64,000 nucleotides of DNA, from contig OZ018417.1 in the NCBI GenBank assembly GCA_963969595.1, positions 18,602,501 to 18,666,500 of the forward strand. The letters run 5' to 3'. Shown piece by piece: positions 51,006 to 63,420 of this stretch (positions within the stretch are counted from its first letter, which is position 1; the number at the start of each line of letters is the position of its first letter). A model generated the notes under the pieces. The model was given only the letters and a program-made list of their open reading frames with translations, searched no databases and had not been told where the DNA came from. This DNA comes from Neckera pumila (taxonomy: Eukaryota > Streptophyta > Bryopsida > Hypnales > Neckeraceae). Made by a program: the position numbers and the translations under genes.

Positions 51006-52442
51006 AAGGAACAAAACAATTCTTAACCTTGTGTGCATCTCATATAAATTTCACCAAGAATAGATAATTCTAGGTAAAGGTTTATAGCTATGTTTCATCA
51101 AAAGCCTCTCTGAATGTGTTAACAGTCACCATTTCTAGTACAAAGATCACATTATCATGATTAAATGGGCGCAAGCAAAAAAGACTTTATGATTTGTTGA
51201 ATTTAGGGGGGAGGGACAAAGAAACTTGAGCTTTGGGGGAAATTTTAAATTTTAAATTTTAAGAATAATAATAATTGAACAAAAAAATATTGTGCAATAT
51301 AAAATTTGAACTTAAGAAAAATACTCTCCAAAAGTTAGATCTTGAACAAGTTAATGAATATTTTTAGAAAAATGGATATTTTGATGTTTAAATTGTTGAA
51401 AAATAGTAAAATCATTCAAAAAAAATAGAACATTTTCAACAACTTAATGGAGATGAGATTTTTGCAAGAATTGATAGAAAATGATTCTAAATGTCTATAA
51501 ATGCTCTTGTATGAGAACCTTTTTTTGAATGCATATGATGGACAAGGACTTAATTATTATTCGACATCTTTCAAAAAATATTTGAAATCCTAATGGAAGA
51601 ATATGTCCTAAAAATATCCAAGTGATATTTGTTGTTCGGTATTCTAAATACTATTAAAAATATATAAACCACAAATATGATGAATTATAAAAATTGACTT
51701 TTTGATTGCATATGAACATTTTCAATAAAAGTATAGATTGAAGTTGGGCATATAGAATATAATTCTAATATTAATTTCAAATACATTGACTCCGTATCCC
51801 AAAAGTTATGACTTCATTTATGTTGAACTTGCAATATGAGACACTAAAATAGTAATAATGTTTCATGCTTTCACCCAGTAGAATTAATTTTGGTATTCAA
51901 TTTTATAGTCCTATTTTAGACTACTAAGAACGTATGGAATTGCTTTCAATAACAATGCTTTCATAAATTGCAAGATTCCAGCTAAGATTCTAGCCTTTGA
52001 TTTAAAGGGAGAGATATCATATTATTACAAGCTTCCAAACATATTCAATACATATTGACGCTTGCGGCTTAAACTTTACGCTATAGAGACTTGTGTTATT
52101 GTTTTAAGATGCTATGTAATTGAGTTGAGAATTTTAGAATGAGGAGATTTTTGGTTGCATTTTTGTAATGAGTCATTCTTAGTTTTGAAACATTAATTAC
52201 CATGTTTTAGCCAATTGGATGCATTTTAGGATGATAAATGGGTATTTTGGGAGGCCAAGTCGGAATTCAAATATGGTGAATTGGGCAAGTTACCAATTAG
52301 GAGATGTTATGTGAATGTGATTTTATGAGTCGCGTTTCTAAGTGACTTGTAGAAATTTAGTTGTTGGTATTTAGGTTCCTCCCAAGTTGGGTATCCCTTC
52401 ACCGACTACAAAAGAAGCTAGTACAAGTCTAGTCTAAATTGG

Positions 52443-52684
52443 CTCATTAGAAAAAATTTAGCCCTCCAAAAGGCCGCTAAAGAATTAATTTTTGGGACCC
52501 CTACAATGCAATTTCAAAATGAATAAAAAAATATTAGAAAAATTAAAAAATATTAAAAAATAAAATTTGATGTGGCACTACTAGTGCCACGTCTACACCT
52601 AATTTTTTGAAAAAAAATAATTGGATTTTATTTCCATAAATGTAGAACTCGTGGCATTTTAGAGGGCTGAAATTTTTCCTAATG
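52443..52684. mobile_element. CATTAG-ended MITE
   Basis: Ends CATTAGAAAAAATTTAGCCC and GGGCTGAAATTTTTCCTAATG are near-perfect inverted repeats. The interior has GTGGCACTACTAGTGCCAC, as in the copy at 0.5 kb. Confidence 0.6.
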
Positions 52685-52687
52685 ATA

Positions 52688-53025
52688 ATCATTAGAGGGG
52701 ACTCGAGGGCCTTGAAAGACCATTTCAGGCCCGTTCCGCAATTTGGCCAGATTTAGTGATTCAGATTCAGATTCAGGGATTCATTTTATTAATGTTCAGA
52801 TTTAGATTGACGGTACGGGTGTGTCAGAATTTTTATTTTTAAGAAAAAATATATATACTTTTTTTTACCAAAATATCAATTTAAGCAAAAAATATATATT
52901 TATTTATTCAAAAATGACACGGCAGTTGCTGTGCCACGTCAGCCAGCTATTGCAGTTGCGTTCCCGCAATCTGGGAACGCAAGGGAACTTGCAATCTCCC
53001 AAGACCCCCAAATCCCCTCTAATGT
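52688..53025. mobile_element. Second CATTAG-type element, CATTAGAGGGGA ends
   Basis: Ends CATTAGAGGGGACTCGAGGG and CCCCAAATCCCCTCTAATG pair imperfectly. Contains GCGTTCCCGCAATCTGGGAACGC, a hairpin also present at 39010-39032. Adjoins the previous MITE. Confidence 0.5.
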
Positions 53026-53333
53026 AATGTTTGTCATTTCTTTGTGACTAATACAAATTGGAAGTTGAGTTGCTAATTGGATGCATATTTTTAATTGTGT
53101 ATGCTGAATTGGAAAGTTTGTACTGTGCAAGTGAGTATTGATTATGTGTAATGTTGTCATTGGATTGATTGTATGTTGTCATTATAATTGTGAAATTGGA
53201 AGTTCTGAGTTGGTTGAATCTGAGTATTGGTTTGTGCAGCTTTGAGTCAATTGCAAAGTATTTGCATTATTTGTATATTGAGTCAAATTGGAATTATTGT
53301 ATTGTCTAATCTGGTTGTCTAATTGTTGGTGTC

Positions 53334-53565
53334 CATAACATTCAATAGCAGAGGGAAGGTCCGCCTTCCCCCTGACGAAATAGTGTGGAATATTCCATAT
53401 CATTTCATCCGCCAGATGATATGGTGTAGAATATTCGAAACCATATTTAGCTAAAGAATACATGTCAGCACATGGATAGCTCATGCCAGCCCCCATAGAT
53501 GAGTTTTTGTGGATGTGGCCTCCAGGGAGGGAAAGGCAGCCTCCCTAAGGCTACTGAATGTTATG
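53334..53565. mobile_element. TIR element CATAACATTCARTAGC, 232 bp
   Basis: Left CATAACATTCAATAGCAGAG and right GGCTACTGAATGTTATG are inverted repeats, with subterminal GGAAGG/CCTTCC blocks. A minus-strand open frame crosses it (about 50 codons, e.g. MIWNIPHYF), but no family is recognised. A similar end (TATTGAATGTTATG) is at 50731-50744. Confidence 0.45.
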
Positions 53566-53730
53566 TCGTTGTAGTTGTTGAATGAATTATATTAGTAAGT
53601 CCTAATTAGATATTGTTATATGTGTGATTAATGTTGAATGTCAGAATGGGGTGCTGTTTGAGTTGAGAATCTAAACGTGTTTGATCCATGAGTTGAGTTG
53701 AGAGTTTGAATCAAATTCCCGAATTGGAAG

Positions 53731-54642
53731 TTAACCCCTAAAGGCCCAAAGCAATTTTTGGCTCTGAAACCACTGAAAACCACTGCCATTTTTGTTGTGA
53801 TCACTCAAGAAACCAATTTTTAATTTTTTAAAATCTAACCATAGGAACTTGTACTTCACTTGTCTTAGAATATGTGGTAAAATTTTCATGAAGTTTGACC
53901 ATACAAATTGAATGATATTAGCATTTGAAGTTGAAAAAAAAAGTTTATTTGAACTATGGCTTGCAATTTCAGATGACTTTGACGGCCATTTGTAGATTTT
54001 ATTTGCACTGCATACCTTTAGATTATTTGTTTTTATGTTGAACATTTGAGTTGAGAGTCGATTCAAAAAAAGTCAGAATGTCAAACCTTGATTTTCACAT
54101 ATAAAAAAATTGTTAAGTAGAAGTAGGTCCAAAATTGAATGAAACACTAAATCGTTAATAGCTCTTAGGTGGAAATAAAACATCATAATCCTAATGGCAG
54201 GATTGTTATTGCAAACAAACTTAACCTTATCAAAAAAAGAACTTGAAAAAATTTGAAAATTGCATTTGAAAATGAATTCTATAAGTTGTTTTTTGAAGAA
54301 GATGCTAGACTGCCCAAAAAACAAGATTGTCTATAACTTTTTCATTCGGAGTCCAAATAGAATGAATCAAATCTTCAAATGTAGACAAAAACATGATCTT
54401 TGAGAAAAAAAAAATTAAAAAAAAGTACACTTTTTTACAAAAAAAATTTCCACCCAACGAGTTGTTTTATTGACTTTGGGTGGCATAATTTTTGCTCCTA
54501 GGCACCGATTGAAAAAAAAATTATATTTTTAGAAAGCTAATGTGATTTCCTATCTTTTAAAAAATCAAGTCAAAATTTCAGGTCACGAGCCTATCCGAAA
54601 TCCGAAGTGTCCCCCGAGGGGACTTTGGCCTTTAGGGGTTAA
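53731..54642. mobile_element. TTAA-flanked piggyBac-like element (904 bp)
   Basis: Element 53735-54638 between two TTAA, with ends CCCCTAAAGGCC and GGCCTTTAGGGG. In inverse orientation to the copy at 28 kb and closely similar to the next copy at 55 kb. Confidence 0.68.
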
Positions 54643-54787
54643 TGAATAAAGTTGGAATATGAACTGTTATGGAATTTATACAAAGTTGGAGAATGATTGT
54701 AAGACCGTGAATGTTATCTACCTATTTGAGTGTTAAAAGCCTATCATTAAGTGGAGCAATTTGGAGTGTGTACTTTGTTGAGTGATA

Positions 54788-54951
54788 CAGTAGAACTCCC
54801 TTTAAATGCATAGGTCCAGGACCGTCTGACAACATTCATTTAGAGAGGTTCTAACCATAAAAGAGGGTCTGATTTGTCTAGGACCGTCTGACAACATTCA
54901 TTTAGAGAGGTTTTTGCAATTATAAGGGGTGCATTTAGAGGAGTTCTACTA
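54788..54951. mobile_element. pogo-like (Tc1/mariner) MITE, 164 bp
   Basis: Ends CAGTAGAACTCCCTTTAAAT and ATTTAGAGGAGTTCTACTA, flanked by TA (54786-54787, 54952-54953). Ends of the form CAGTARAAC with TA duplication are typical of plant pogo-type elements such as Emigrant/Lemi1. The internal GGACCGTCTGACAACATTCA block is duplicated. Confidence 0.68.
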
Positions 54952-54998
54952 TAGTTATAAGCCAGTAAAATTACTAATTATGAAAAGTACAAAGTAAG

Positions 54999-55917
54999 TT
55001 ATTCCCTGAAGGCCCAAGGCAATTTCTGGCTTCGAAACCACTGAGAAATGCCATTTTTGCTGTGATCATTCAAGAACCAAAAAAAACTTCTTTTTAGAAT
55101 CTAACCACATGAACTTCTACTTCATTTCTCTTAGATTATGTGATAAAAATTTCATGAATTTTGATCGTACGGATTGGAAGATATTAGCATTTGAAGTTGG
55201 AAAAAGAAGTTTTTTGAACTGTGGCCTGCAATTTCAGATGACTTTGACGGCCATTTGCAGATTTTTTTGCATTGCACACCATTGGGCTGAATTTTTTATG
55301 TTGAGAATTTGAGTTAAGAGTTGGGGAAAAAAAATTCAGAATGTCAAAACTTGATTTTCACATATAAAAATTTATTAAGTAGAAGTAGGTCCAAAATTGA
55401 ATGAAACACTAAATTGTTAATAGCTCTTAGGTGGGATTAAAACACCATAATCCCAATGGTGGGATTGTTCTTGCAAACAAACTTAACCTTTTCCAAAAAA
55501 AATTGAAAATATTTGAAAATTGCATTCAAAAATGAATTCTATAAGTTGTTTTTTGAAAAAGATACTAGATTGCCCAAAAAAGAAGATTGTCCATAACTTT
55601 TTCATTTGGAGTCCAAATAGAATGAATCAAAGCTTCGGATGAAGACAAAAACATGATCTTTAAGAAGAAAAAATCAAAAAAAAAAAATACAATTTTTCAT
55701 AGTGTTTTTTTTCTGCTCAGTGAGTTGCTTTTTTGACTTTGGGTGGCATAATTTTTGCTCCCGAGCACTGATTGAAAAAAAATTATATATTAAAAAGTCA
55801 ATGTAATTTCCTACCTTTAAGAAAAGTTTCAAAAAATCTTGCCAAAATTTCAGGTCATACAAGCCTGCTTGAAATCCCAAGTGTCCCCCGAGGGGACTTT
55901 GGGCCTTTAGGGGTTAA
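54999..55917. mobile_element. TTAA-flanked piggyBac-like element (911 bp)
   Basis: Element 55003-55913. The right end is GGGCCTTTAGGGG-TTAA; the left end has decayed (TTAT-TCCCTGAAGGCCC). The interior matches the copy at 53.7 kb along its length in the same orientation. Confidence 0.62.
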
Positions 55918-56514
55918 ATCCCAGTTGGTATTGTGAATCTAACTCAGAGTCTCAAAGACAAAGAAGCCAATTTGAACAGATTGTAAGACCATCTGCAATG
56001 CAACAATGGTAAAAAAAGCCCTACAAGAGCACATCGCGGGCTGTTTCTTAGTTCCACCAGGCCAAACAAAAATGGTCGATGGACGAAACAACCAGATTTC
56101 CTGTTAAAATTCTCCCTTGGAATAAATCGATTATACTATTAATTATCCTAATTCAACAAGAATCTATGTGGTGGTGGGAGGGATCCAAAAACCATTATTT
56201 GCATGCTTTATAAAATCATTAAATAAAAGAAAGTATGAGATGAGACTCGAGATGAGATGAAATGAAAACAAAATTGCTAATAATGCCAATATGGAATTGG
56301 AAAATGCCAATTGCAGTGGTAACAACATTATTGCAAATCATCTAAAGATATTTTACTTGTTTGATTTTGAAAATTATAAAAATTGAACTCAATAACAAAC
56401 ACCTTGTGTCTTTTTTTCTACAAGGTTTAATGACCACCCACAAAGTTTTAAAAATCATATATTTTCACCTTGGTAATCAACATTAATCATAAAAGGAAGA
56501 GACCTACCACCAAG

Positions 56515-56785
56515 ATATTGTGCCAAAAATGATCTGAGTTTTTGACCAATAGATGTCTTATTCATCTCTACAATTGTTTTGAAAGTCATCCATTGACCAT
56601 TTTTGTTTGTTGCAACATTACAATTTTTATCCTGAAAGGACACTAAAAAATGATCCCATTTTTGGTGTCTATAGTCAAAGACCTATGACTAAAGTAGCCA
56701 CTAAAAAATGATTGCATTTTTGGAACAATAAGTGTATTCTTCATTTCTACAGTGATTGGAAAGTCATCTATTGGCCACTTTTCGG
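56515..56785. repeat. Pair of ~80-bp direct repeats
   Basis: AAAAATGAT..GTTTTTGACCAATAGATGTC..AAAGTCATCCATTGACCA (56525-56600) is repeated at 56703-56778 as TTTTTGGAACAATAAGTGTA..AAAGTCATCTATTGGCCA. Confidence 0.45.
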
Positions 56786-57156
56786 CCTCCACATCTTAAA
56801 GCATTTAATCAAAACTTCCCTCAAAGATATTGATATGTTCTTCAATATATATATTTTTTGTATAACTTTTTTTTTTTTTTTTTTTGAGGTGCTCATAGTC
56901 ATTTGTTTTGTGCTAAAGACAACATAACATTATTTTTTTAAGGACTAGTGGAAAAAGTTTAGTCCTTGCAACACTTGCATATTTTTTTATCCTAAAAAAG
57001 TTATAAAAATTCATTATAACAATTGACATCTTGGAAACCTAGCCAAAACATTTTAAACTTTTTCTAAAACTTTGAACAATTGAACTTCTAGGGGATTAAA
57101 TATAACCTCTTTTAGTAAATACAATTTCCAAATAACTACAAAATGGTTCATCAAAG

Positions 57157-57294
57157 CACTAGTAGAAAGGGGGGCTTGGAGTGCCAAGCTACAACTTAAG
57201 GACCATATAAGAACTAGCTAGTGCTTATATGGCCTTTGAGCACTAAATAGTGACACTATAGCTTGGTGCTCCATGACACCCCTTTCCACTAGTG
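57157..57294. mobile_element. CACTA-type MITE, 138 bp
   Basis: Ends CACTAGTAGAAAGGGG and CCCCTTTCCACTAGTG, flanked by AAG on both sides (57154-57156, 57295-57297). CACTA ends with a 3-bp duplication define the En/Spm (CACTA) superfamily. The interior is also partly palindromic; too short to encode anything. Confidence 0.75.
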
Positions 57295-57673
57295 AAGTGT
57301 AATGTTTGTTTTCATTAGTGATGTCAAAATAAATTTTTTGAAAATTAGTGCGGATCATAGTTATTATTATTGATAATAATTTTTATAAACAAGATTGAAT
57401 TTTATGAAAAGATACATAGTATTTTATAGAAACCTTGTATATTCCAAAGTCACAAAAAACCATAATAATTTGGAACATGCTATACTCTAATTTGGAGTCT
57501 TTGTGCACTATTAATACTCTAATTTCAAGATAATAATTCAGTGTGCTTTGGTAACCAATCATCTTTGCATGAATTACAATTATAGATCAATAATCTTAAA
57601 AATGAAATTTATTTCAAAAAGAATGAAGAAAAACCAAGTAGTAGAAAAACGCATTTGTTATCATTTTCTATTG

Positions 57674-57696
57674 CCCCCCCCCCCCCCCCCCCCCCC
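57674..57696. repeat. Poly-C run (23)
   Basis: An uninterrupted C homopolymer in AT-rich spacer; its length may be affected by sequencing. Confidence 0.8.
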
Positions 57697-58084
57697 AAAG
57701 GTCTTTATACAACATTGTACTTGATTCTTAGAATACAAATCATAAGCTTAAATATGGTAAGACGTACACCATCAGATTGATCATTCAACAATTAACATCT
57801 TTTATTCAAGTTTCATATGAATATCTAAACCTTATCGTGTTGAAATGCTTTGTAGAGTACATGAATATTTTGTAGCTATTTCAACATTAGGGATAAGCAA
57901 TTCAACAATGATCAAAATTGGAAATGCCATTTGTCATTGTATCCTACTCAACTTGAGGGGAAACTTTTGTCCCTACTCCATACCTCAAGTCCTCAACCCA
58001 TGGGACCTTAATGTCAAATGCACACAAAGAAACCCTATGATGTGACTACAATTGGGCTCCCTAATTCTTGAAAGATTAATTTTC

Positions 58085-58754
58085 TTAACCCCTAAAGTTC
58101 CATGACTGTTTTCACCGAAAAGGTTATAAAAATTGCCATTTTTAGAACAAGTGTTAAAGTTTTGAAAAAAAACTTCTTTTTAACACATGTAACTATAGGA
58201 TCTTGTAGTATGTTGATTTGAGAACATGTGATAAAAATTTCAGAAAATCCACCGCGTGGATTGCAAGATATAAACATTCAAATTCATTGAAATCATCCAT
58301 TTTGAATCATTCCATTGAATACGTATAAAGCTTTGAATCATTCCATTGAATACGTATAAAGCTTTGAATCATTCCATTGAATACGTATAAAGCTTTGAAT
58401 CATTCCATTGAATATGTATAAAGCTTTGAATCATTCCACTTTGAATCATTCCATTTTGATTCAAAGCTATATACGTATATATAACTCTAGAACACTAGTT
58501 TCATATTTTTGTTTTTGAAAAAAACAATTTTTTTTATTTGTCCGGACTACCCATTTATTAAAAAAAGTAACATATTAGGCCATAACTTTTGACTCATATT
58601 TCCAAATGTTATAAAATTTAGCACATATGAAAGATATTCCTCATCCCCACCTTCTATTAAAATTTGGGCCAGAAGTATGGAAGTCTCCAGTCACACGTAC
58701 TTGCCCAAAATTGCTTTGTAGCCAAAAAATGCATGTTGGTCCTTTAGGGGTTAA
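58085..58754. mobile_element. TTAA-flanked piggyBac-like element (662 bp) with internal minisatellite
   Basis: Element 58089-58750, TTAA on both sides, ends CCCCTAAAGTTCCA and GGTCCTTTAGGGG. It carries a 31-bp tandem array at 58301-58455. Its left part matches the partial copies at 14.36 and 26.42 kb; its right part matches that ending at 18.70 kb. Confidence 0.66.
58301..58455. repeat. 31-bp tandem repeat, about five units
   Basis: Units starting at 58301, 58332, 58363, 58394 and 58425 share TTTGAATCATTCCATTGAAT followed by ACGTATAAAGC. The first four are nearly identical, so expansion is recent. Lies inside a TTAA-flanked element. Confidence 0.8.
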
Positions 58755-59639
58755 AAATAGCTATTCACATAATAAACTTAAAGCCAAGAGTTAACAAAGC
58801 CATTCAATAATAATTTTGGATTACACTTGCCCCCTTTAATAGCATAGTTTAATATATTTGGCACTTAAAATCTTTGCCCTAGTTTGGTAGAAAGTTTCAT
58901 TACGACAGATTGGCCATTTCTATTTTTTCACTTATACCACATTTAACTACTGAAAGACTTTGGAAAGTCCAAAATTAATCATAAAAAAAATGGTCATAAA
59001 GAGACTATGCAAAATGTTGGTAGATCTATACAAAACATTGAAAGATTATACAAAACATCGAGAGATAACAATTTGGAGATCTCTAAAAGTTTTTTTCAAA
59101 ATTCATTTGACTAGTCCAAAAGTAGTTAAATGTAGCATACTTTATTTTAGTATTTTACCAAAAAGTTATCATTTCAAATACCATAGTCCAATTGAATATG
59201 TAGTAATATGCGGTTGTTTTCCTTACAAGCAAAGCTTTCGAATTGTTGGATGAAAGATAGCACTTTTTATCAAGGTCAACATGGCCTTATTTTAGTTGGT
59301 CGGGACATATTATTGACAAACTCTTATTTCAAGTTGGCCCTAACTGAAGGCAGGAGTTACTAGTTCTTAAAATGTTGGAAAATGTCGGAAAAGCAACCAG
59401 TAGTTATACTCGTTACAATTATATATTGGCATTACAACTATAGTATTCAGCCTATGAAATAATGAACATGATGGCCCGGGTTCCGCCATTGAGCGGCCAT
59501 TGGTCGGTCCTCTTGAGTCAAATTACTGTATACCAATGAGTTGTGTTTTCTGCATACATTTTTATCCCAGAATAGTAACCAGACCTGTTAAATTATGGAT
59601 GTCTGTATGCTCATCATGAGCAATTGTACTGTGTTCTAA

Positions 59640-59815
59640 ATTAAGAGGAGGCCTAGACTCTGGAGGCAAAACTGGGTCGCCTCCTCCTCGTGAGGGTCCC
59701 GGGGGCAGGGGGGCAGGGGGGGAGATGAATTATCGGTGGATGTACAGACTACATAAGTAATAGTTTCATGCCGGGTGGGGGGTGGGATGGGGTGGGGGCG
59801 ACTCGTGCAGACATT
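59640..59815. other. G-rich stretch with multiple G-runs
   Basis: Two plus-strand clusters (59693-59722 and 59775-59800) each have four or more runs of three or more G, enough for G-quadruplexes. The surrounding 350 bp is GC-rich for this region, but no gene was supported. Confidence 0.5.
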
Positions 59816-60616
59816 TACCTGCATAAGTTAATATATCACTTCCATTGCTCAATTAGTCAAGATGGATTTTTATTTTTTATCTTTTTTATCTTTTTTATTT
59901 TTTTATATTTTTAACAAATGAAACAAATTCCATTGCAGTCAAGACAGACTTGTAGTTGTGGATGGGTAATTTAGAAAGTCAACAAATCAATGGAAGGCAG
60001 GTGTCACTCTTGCCATGTTTCAAAGTTAAAACTTCAATATTTGGTGCACAGAGGAAAATGAAATTGGCTGCATCAGAGTTGGCTTCATCTAGAGAACGGA
60101 CTCTGTGAATGTGTTATGGGACTTGTCTGTGCAGAGACTTTTGTCTGAGTTTAAGTTACATCATACTTGCAAAGATTATTATCAACTTCGTATGCATGGA
60201 GTCCCTTTAAGTATGACTCCATCCATTCAGACTGAACTTGCCACTTGCCGCTTGCCTGCATGAGAGAAGAAGAAACTCCAAGCCATCCAATTTTAAAAGG
60301 TTGGCGTAAATGAAGAGTGTATTCACTTTGGGTCCCACGTCAAGGTCTGAGAACCAGACTCAATTGACACCAAGACTACTGACATATGGTAGTTTGCTCT
60401 AAAGGTGACCATTTAAGGGTTGGTCTGCCTTTTTCATAGGTTTTTCATAGGTTTTGGTTGACAAAAATATTTTTAGTTCACCTATTTGTGACCATAGGTC
60501 TCTTTGTCTGCTTGCAAGTTGTAAAGAGATGTGAAGAAATCAAAGAGGAAGATTGGCTCTTGCAATATGTATATAACACTTTTTCCTTGATTCACTCAAT
60601 CGCTAAAGAGGTCCAT

Positions 60617-61203
60617 TTAACCCCTAAAGTCCCATTGTCCCTACGGGGGACAAAATGGATTTTGGGCAGGTTCCTATGAGCTCAATTCTTAATGAAACTT
60701 TCTGAAACTTTCCCATAAGATAGAAAAACTTAGTAGCTTTTGGGGAATGTAATTTTTATTTCAATCGGTGCCCGGGAGCAAAAGTTATGCCCAAATAAGC
60801 TCAAAACAGGGGAGAAGGGGCAGCAAAAAAATTTTGCAAAAAATTTAATTTAATTTTTTTAATTTTTTTTCCTTATAGATTATATTTTTGCCTATTTGGG
60901 AAGCTTTGATTCATTTCATTTGGACTTTTTATGAGAAAGTTATGGACAATCTTGTTTTTCGGGCAATGAGAGCATCTTCTTGAAAAAAACTTTTTCTTTC
61001 ACTTTGAATGCTGATATCTTTCAATCCGTACGGTCAAAAATCACAAAATTTTTACTACATGATCTGTAAAAAGTGTAGTATAAGATCCTACGGTTATTTT
61101 CTAAAAAAAAAATAATTTTTCTCATCTTTTAGATGAACACAACAAAAGTAGCAGTTTTGAGTGATTTTTGACAAAAAAATGGCCTTGGGACTTTAGGGGT
61201 TAA
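60617..61203. mobile_element. TTAA-flanked piggyBac-like element (579 bp)
   Basis: Element 60621-61199, TTAA on both sides, ends CCCCTAAAGTCCCA and GGGACTTTAGGGG. The left part matches the 28-kb copy; shorter than the 900-bp copies, consistent with an internal deletion. Confidence 0.68.
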
Positions 61204-61261
61204 AGACCACCTCATATCCATTCCAAAGCTAATTATACGAGGTGATTTGAAGAAGGCGGTT

Positions 61262-61720
61262 ACTTTTAGAGCAGACTACCTTACCACAACCATGTGGGAA
61301 ATTCTATCCTATCTACAAAAAGTACTCAAATGTTGAATTAATGATTTGAAAAAGTAGGTATTGGTGGCGTTTAATTAAATTAGGGATGGAGGGGTGAATC
61401 CACAGTTTCAAGGTCAAGGGATAAGGATTAAAATAAGTTAGTGAAGAAAATATTGGTCAACGTGGATGAATGAGAGCGGATTTCTATGTTAGAACTGAGA
61501 CTACTTTACCACCACTAGGTAGAAGATTCTATCCTATCTACAAGTGAGTACTCAAGCATTGCATTAATGACTTAAAAAAGTAGGTGTTCGTGGCATTTAA
61601 TTAACTAAGGATGGAGGGTTGAATCTCTAGTTTCAAGGCTAGTGAACAAAGATTAAGGTGAATTAGTAAAGAAAATATTCAAGAAGATGAATGAGAGTGG
61701 ATTTCTATGTTAGAGCCAAG
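61262..61720. repeat. Tandem duplication of ~225 bp
   Basis: The block with ATTCTATCCTATCTACAA, AAGTAGGTATTGGTGGCGTT, AGTTTCAAGG and GAGCGGATTTCTATGTTAGA (61262-61495) is repeated at about 61496-61720 with moderate divergence. Confidence 0.6.
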
Positions 61721-62050
61721 GTACAGAGTAGAGGTTGGCTATTTTCCATTTTTCTTTTATAAAGTAAAATGTATATGGAATAATTGGTGGCAATTGTATT
61801 AATGTGGTTAAATTTGTATTTAATTGTTGAAGTAGGGAGTTGGAGTACATTCGTTAGTATATTTATAGATGTTGTGTATAACGGTTTGCAATATCAAAGT
61901 CACTATTTAGAAGTTAAAGTGTTTAGGTTGATATTTATTTGTACTCTGAGATTAAATAGTTGACTAACATCAATTCCCAATGTCTGGGTCAATTTGCTTT
62001 GAATGTAGTGGATTAAATTGGCTATTTCCTCCTCCACCTACTTGGGTTGG

Positions 62051-62635
62051 TTAACCCCTAATGGTTCATGACTATATTTCACCATAAACCATTTAAAAAA
62101 TTGTCATGAATTTTTTAGTGCAAAGACTTACAATGAAAAAGACAATTTTTTTGGCATATTCAACTATAGGATCTTGCATTAGACTTGAATGAAAATGCGT
62201 GGAAAAAAATTATAGAAAATTTGACCATACAAGATATTTGTGTTCAAAGTGAAAAGAAAATATGAAAATCAAGTTTTATTTAATTTTTTTAATCCTAGAC
62301 CTTCAATTCAATTCTTCAATATAGAAAATTTAAACTAAATATTGGTACTAGTACAAAAATTTTAAGCTAGAAACACTCAAAGTATTATAATCGTGATTAT
62401 AATCTAGTCACACAAGGTGCAAAATCCATTTTCTTTACTTCAAAAATAAATATCTTGCAATCCATGTGATCAAAGATCTTGAAATTTTTTCTATACATTT
62501 CTATAATAATTCAATGCAAGACCCTAAGATTAAATATGCAAAAACAACAATTTTTAAAGTCTTTTATTCTTTGCTATAGAATTAACAGTTTTGAATGTTT
62601 TTGATGAAAAAAGGCCTTAGGGTTTTAGGGATTAA
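62051..62635. mobile_element. TTAA-flanked piggyBac-like element (577 bp)
   Basis: Element 62055-62631, TTAA on both sides, left end CCCCTAATGGTTCATGAC, right end degenerate (GGGTTTTAGGGA). Confidence 0.55.
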
Positions 62636-63212
62636 TCCCTATAAGATCAAGTACTATAGTCATTGAATGACTAATTGGAAATTTGGATAGGTTCCTAAGA
62701 TATCAATTTTGAATGGATCATTTTGAAATTTTGACACAGTGAGTGGACATGTACTGTCTTATCGGATGTTTTTTTTTTTTATAGATTGGGTGCCTAGATC
62801 AAAAGTTACATTGCCTAAAGTTTCTAAATTTTTTCCACACATCTTCATAGTTCAAAAGTTACAGGGCTGAAAATAAATAAAATAAAATAATAATCTTCAA
62901 TTTTTTCATATTACCCTAAAAATTGAATTCTTTTTGACAATTTTTGTTTGAAATGTGCCCCAAAATCTTTATAAGTCATCTTAAATGTTTTGGGCTACAA
63001 AGTTTTGAGGCTAAAATCCTCATGGTGGGGAATTGAGTTGACAATCAATAAAAACAATTCAATAATTTTAAATGCAAAATAATACAATTTTAATGCAAAA
63101 CTAACACAAATCAAGCATTTAAAGGTAGATAGGCCTATTACCATGCAAATTAGCAATTTGAATATCTTGGGGACATCTTTAAAAAAGGTACATATTTTTC
63201 AAAAGTATAGAC

Positions 63213-63404
63213 ATGGGCAATTTCATTAAAATGGCGGTATTCCAAGTGCCACTTTGACAGTGTGCCATTTTGACTATTGATGATAGATATAAATTTCAGA
63301 ACGGTTGTCCTGAACCATCTAGGACAAGTATAGATCAAGATCGATCAGCTGTTTTGAACTTCACGCTATTTAAAAAAATATAGCCATTTTAATGAAGTTG
63401 CCTA
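63213..63404. mobile_element. MITE, GGTCAATTTCGTTAAAATGG family, short copy
   Basis: Ends TGGGCAATTTCATTAAAATGG and CCATTTTAATGAAGTTGCC. The interior is shorter than in the copies at 37.5 and 41.7 kb. Confidence 0.55.
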
Positions 63405-63420
63405 TATGCTTGTTTCACAA

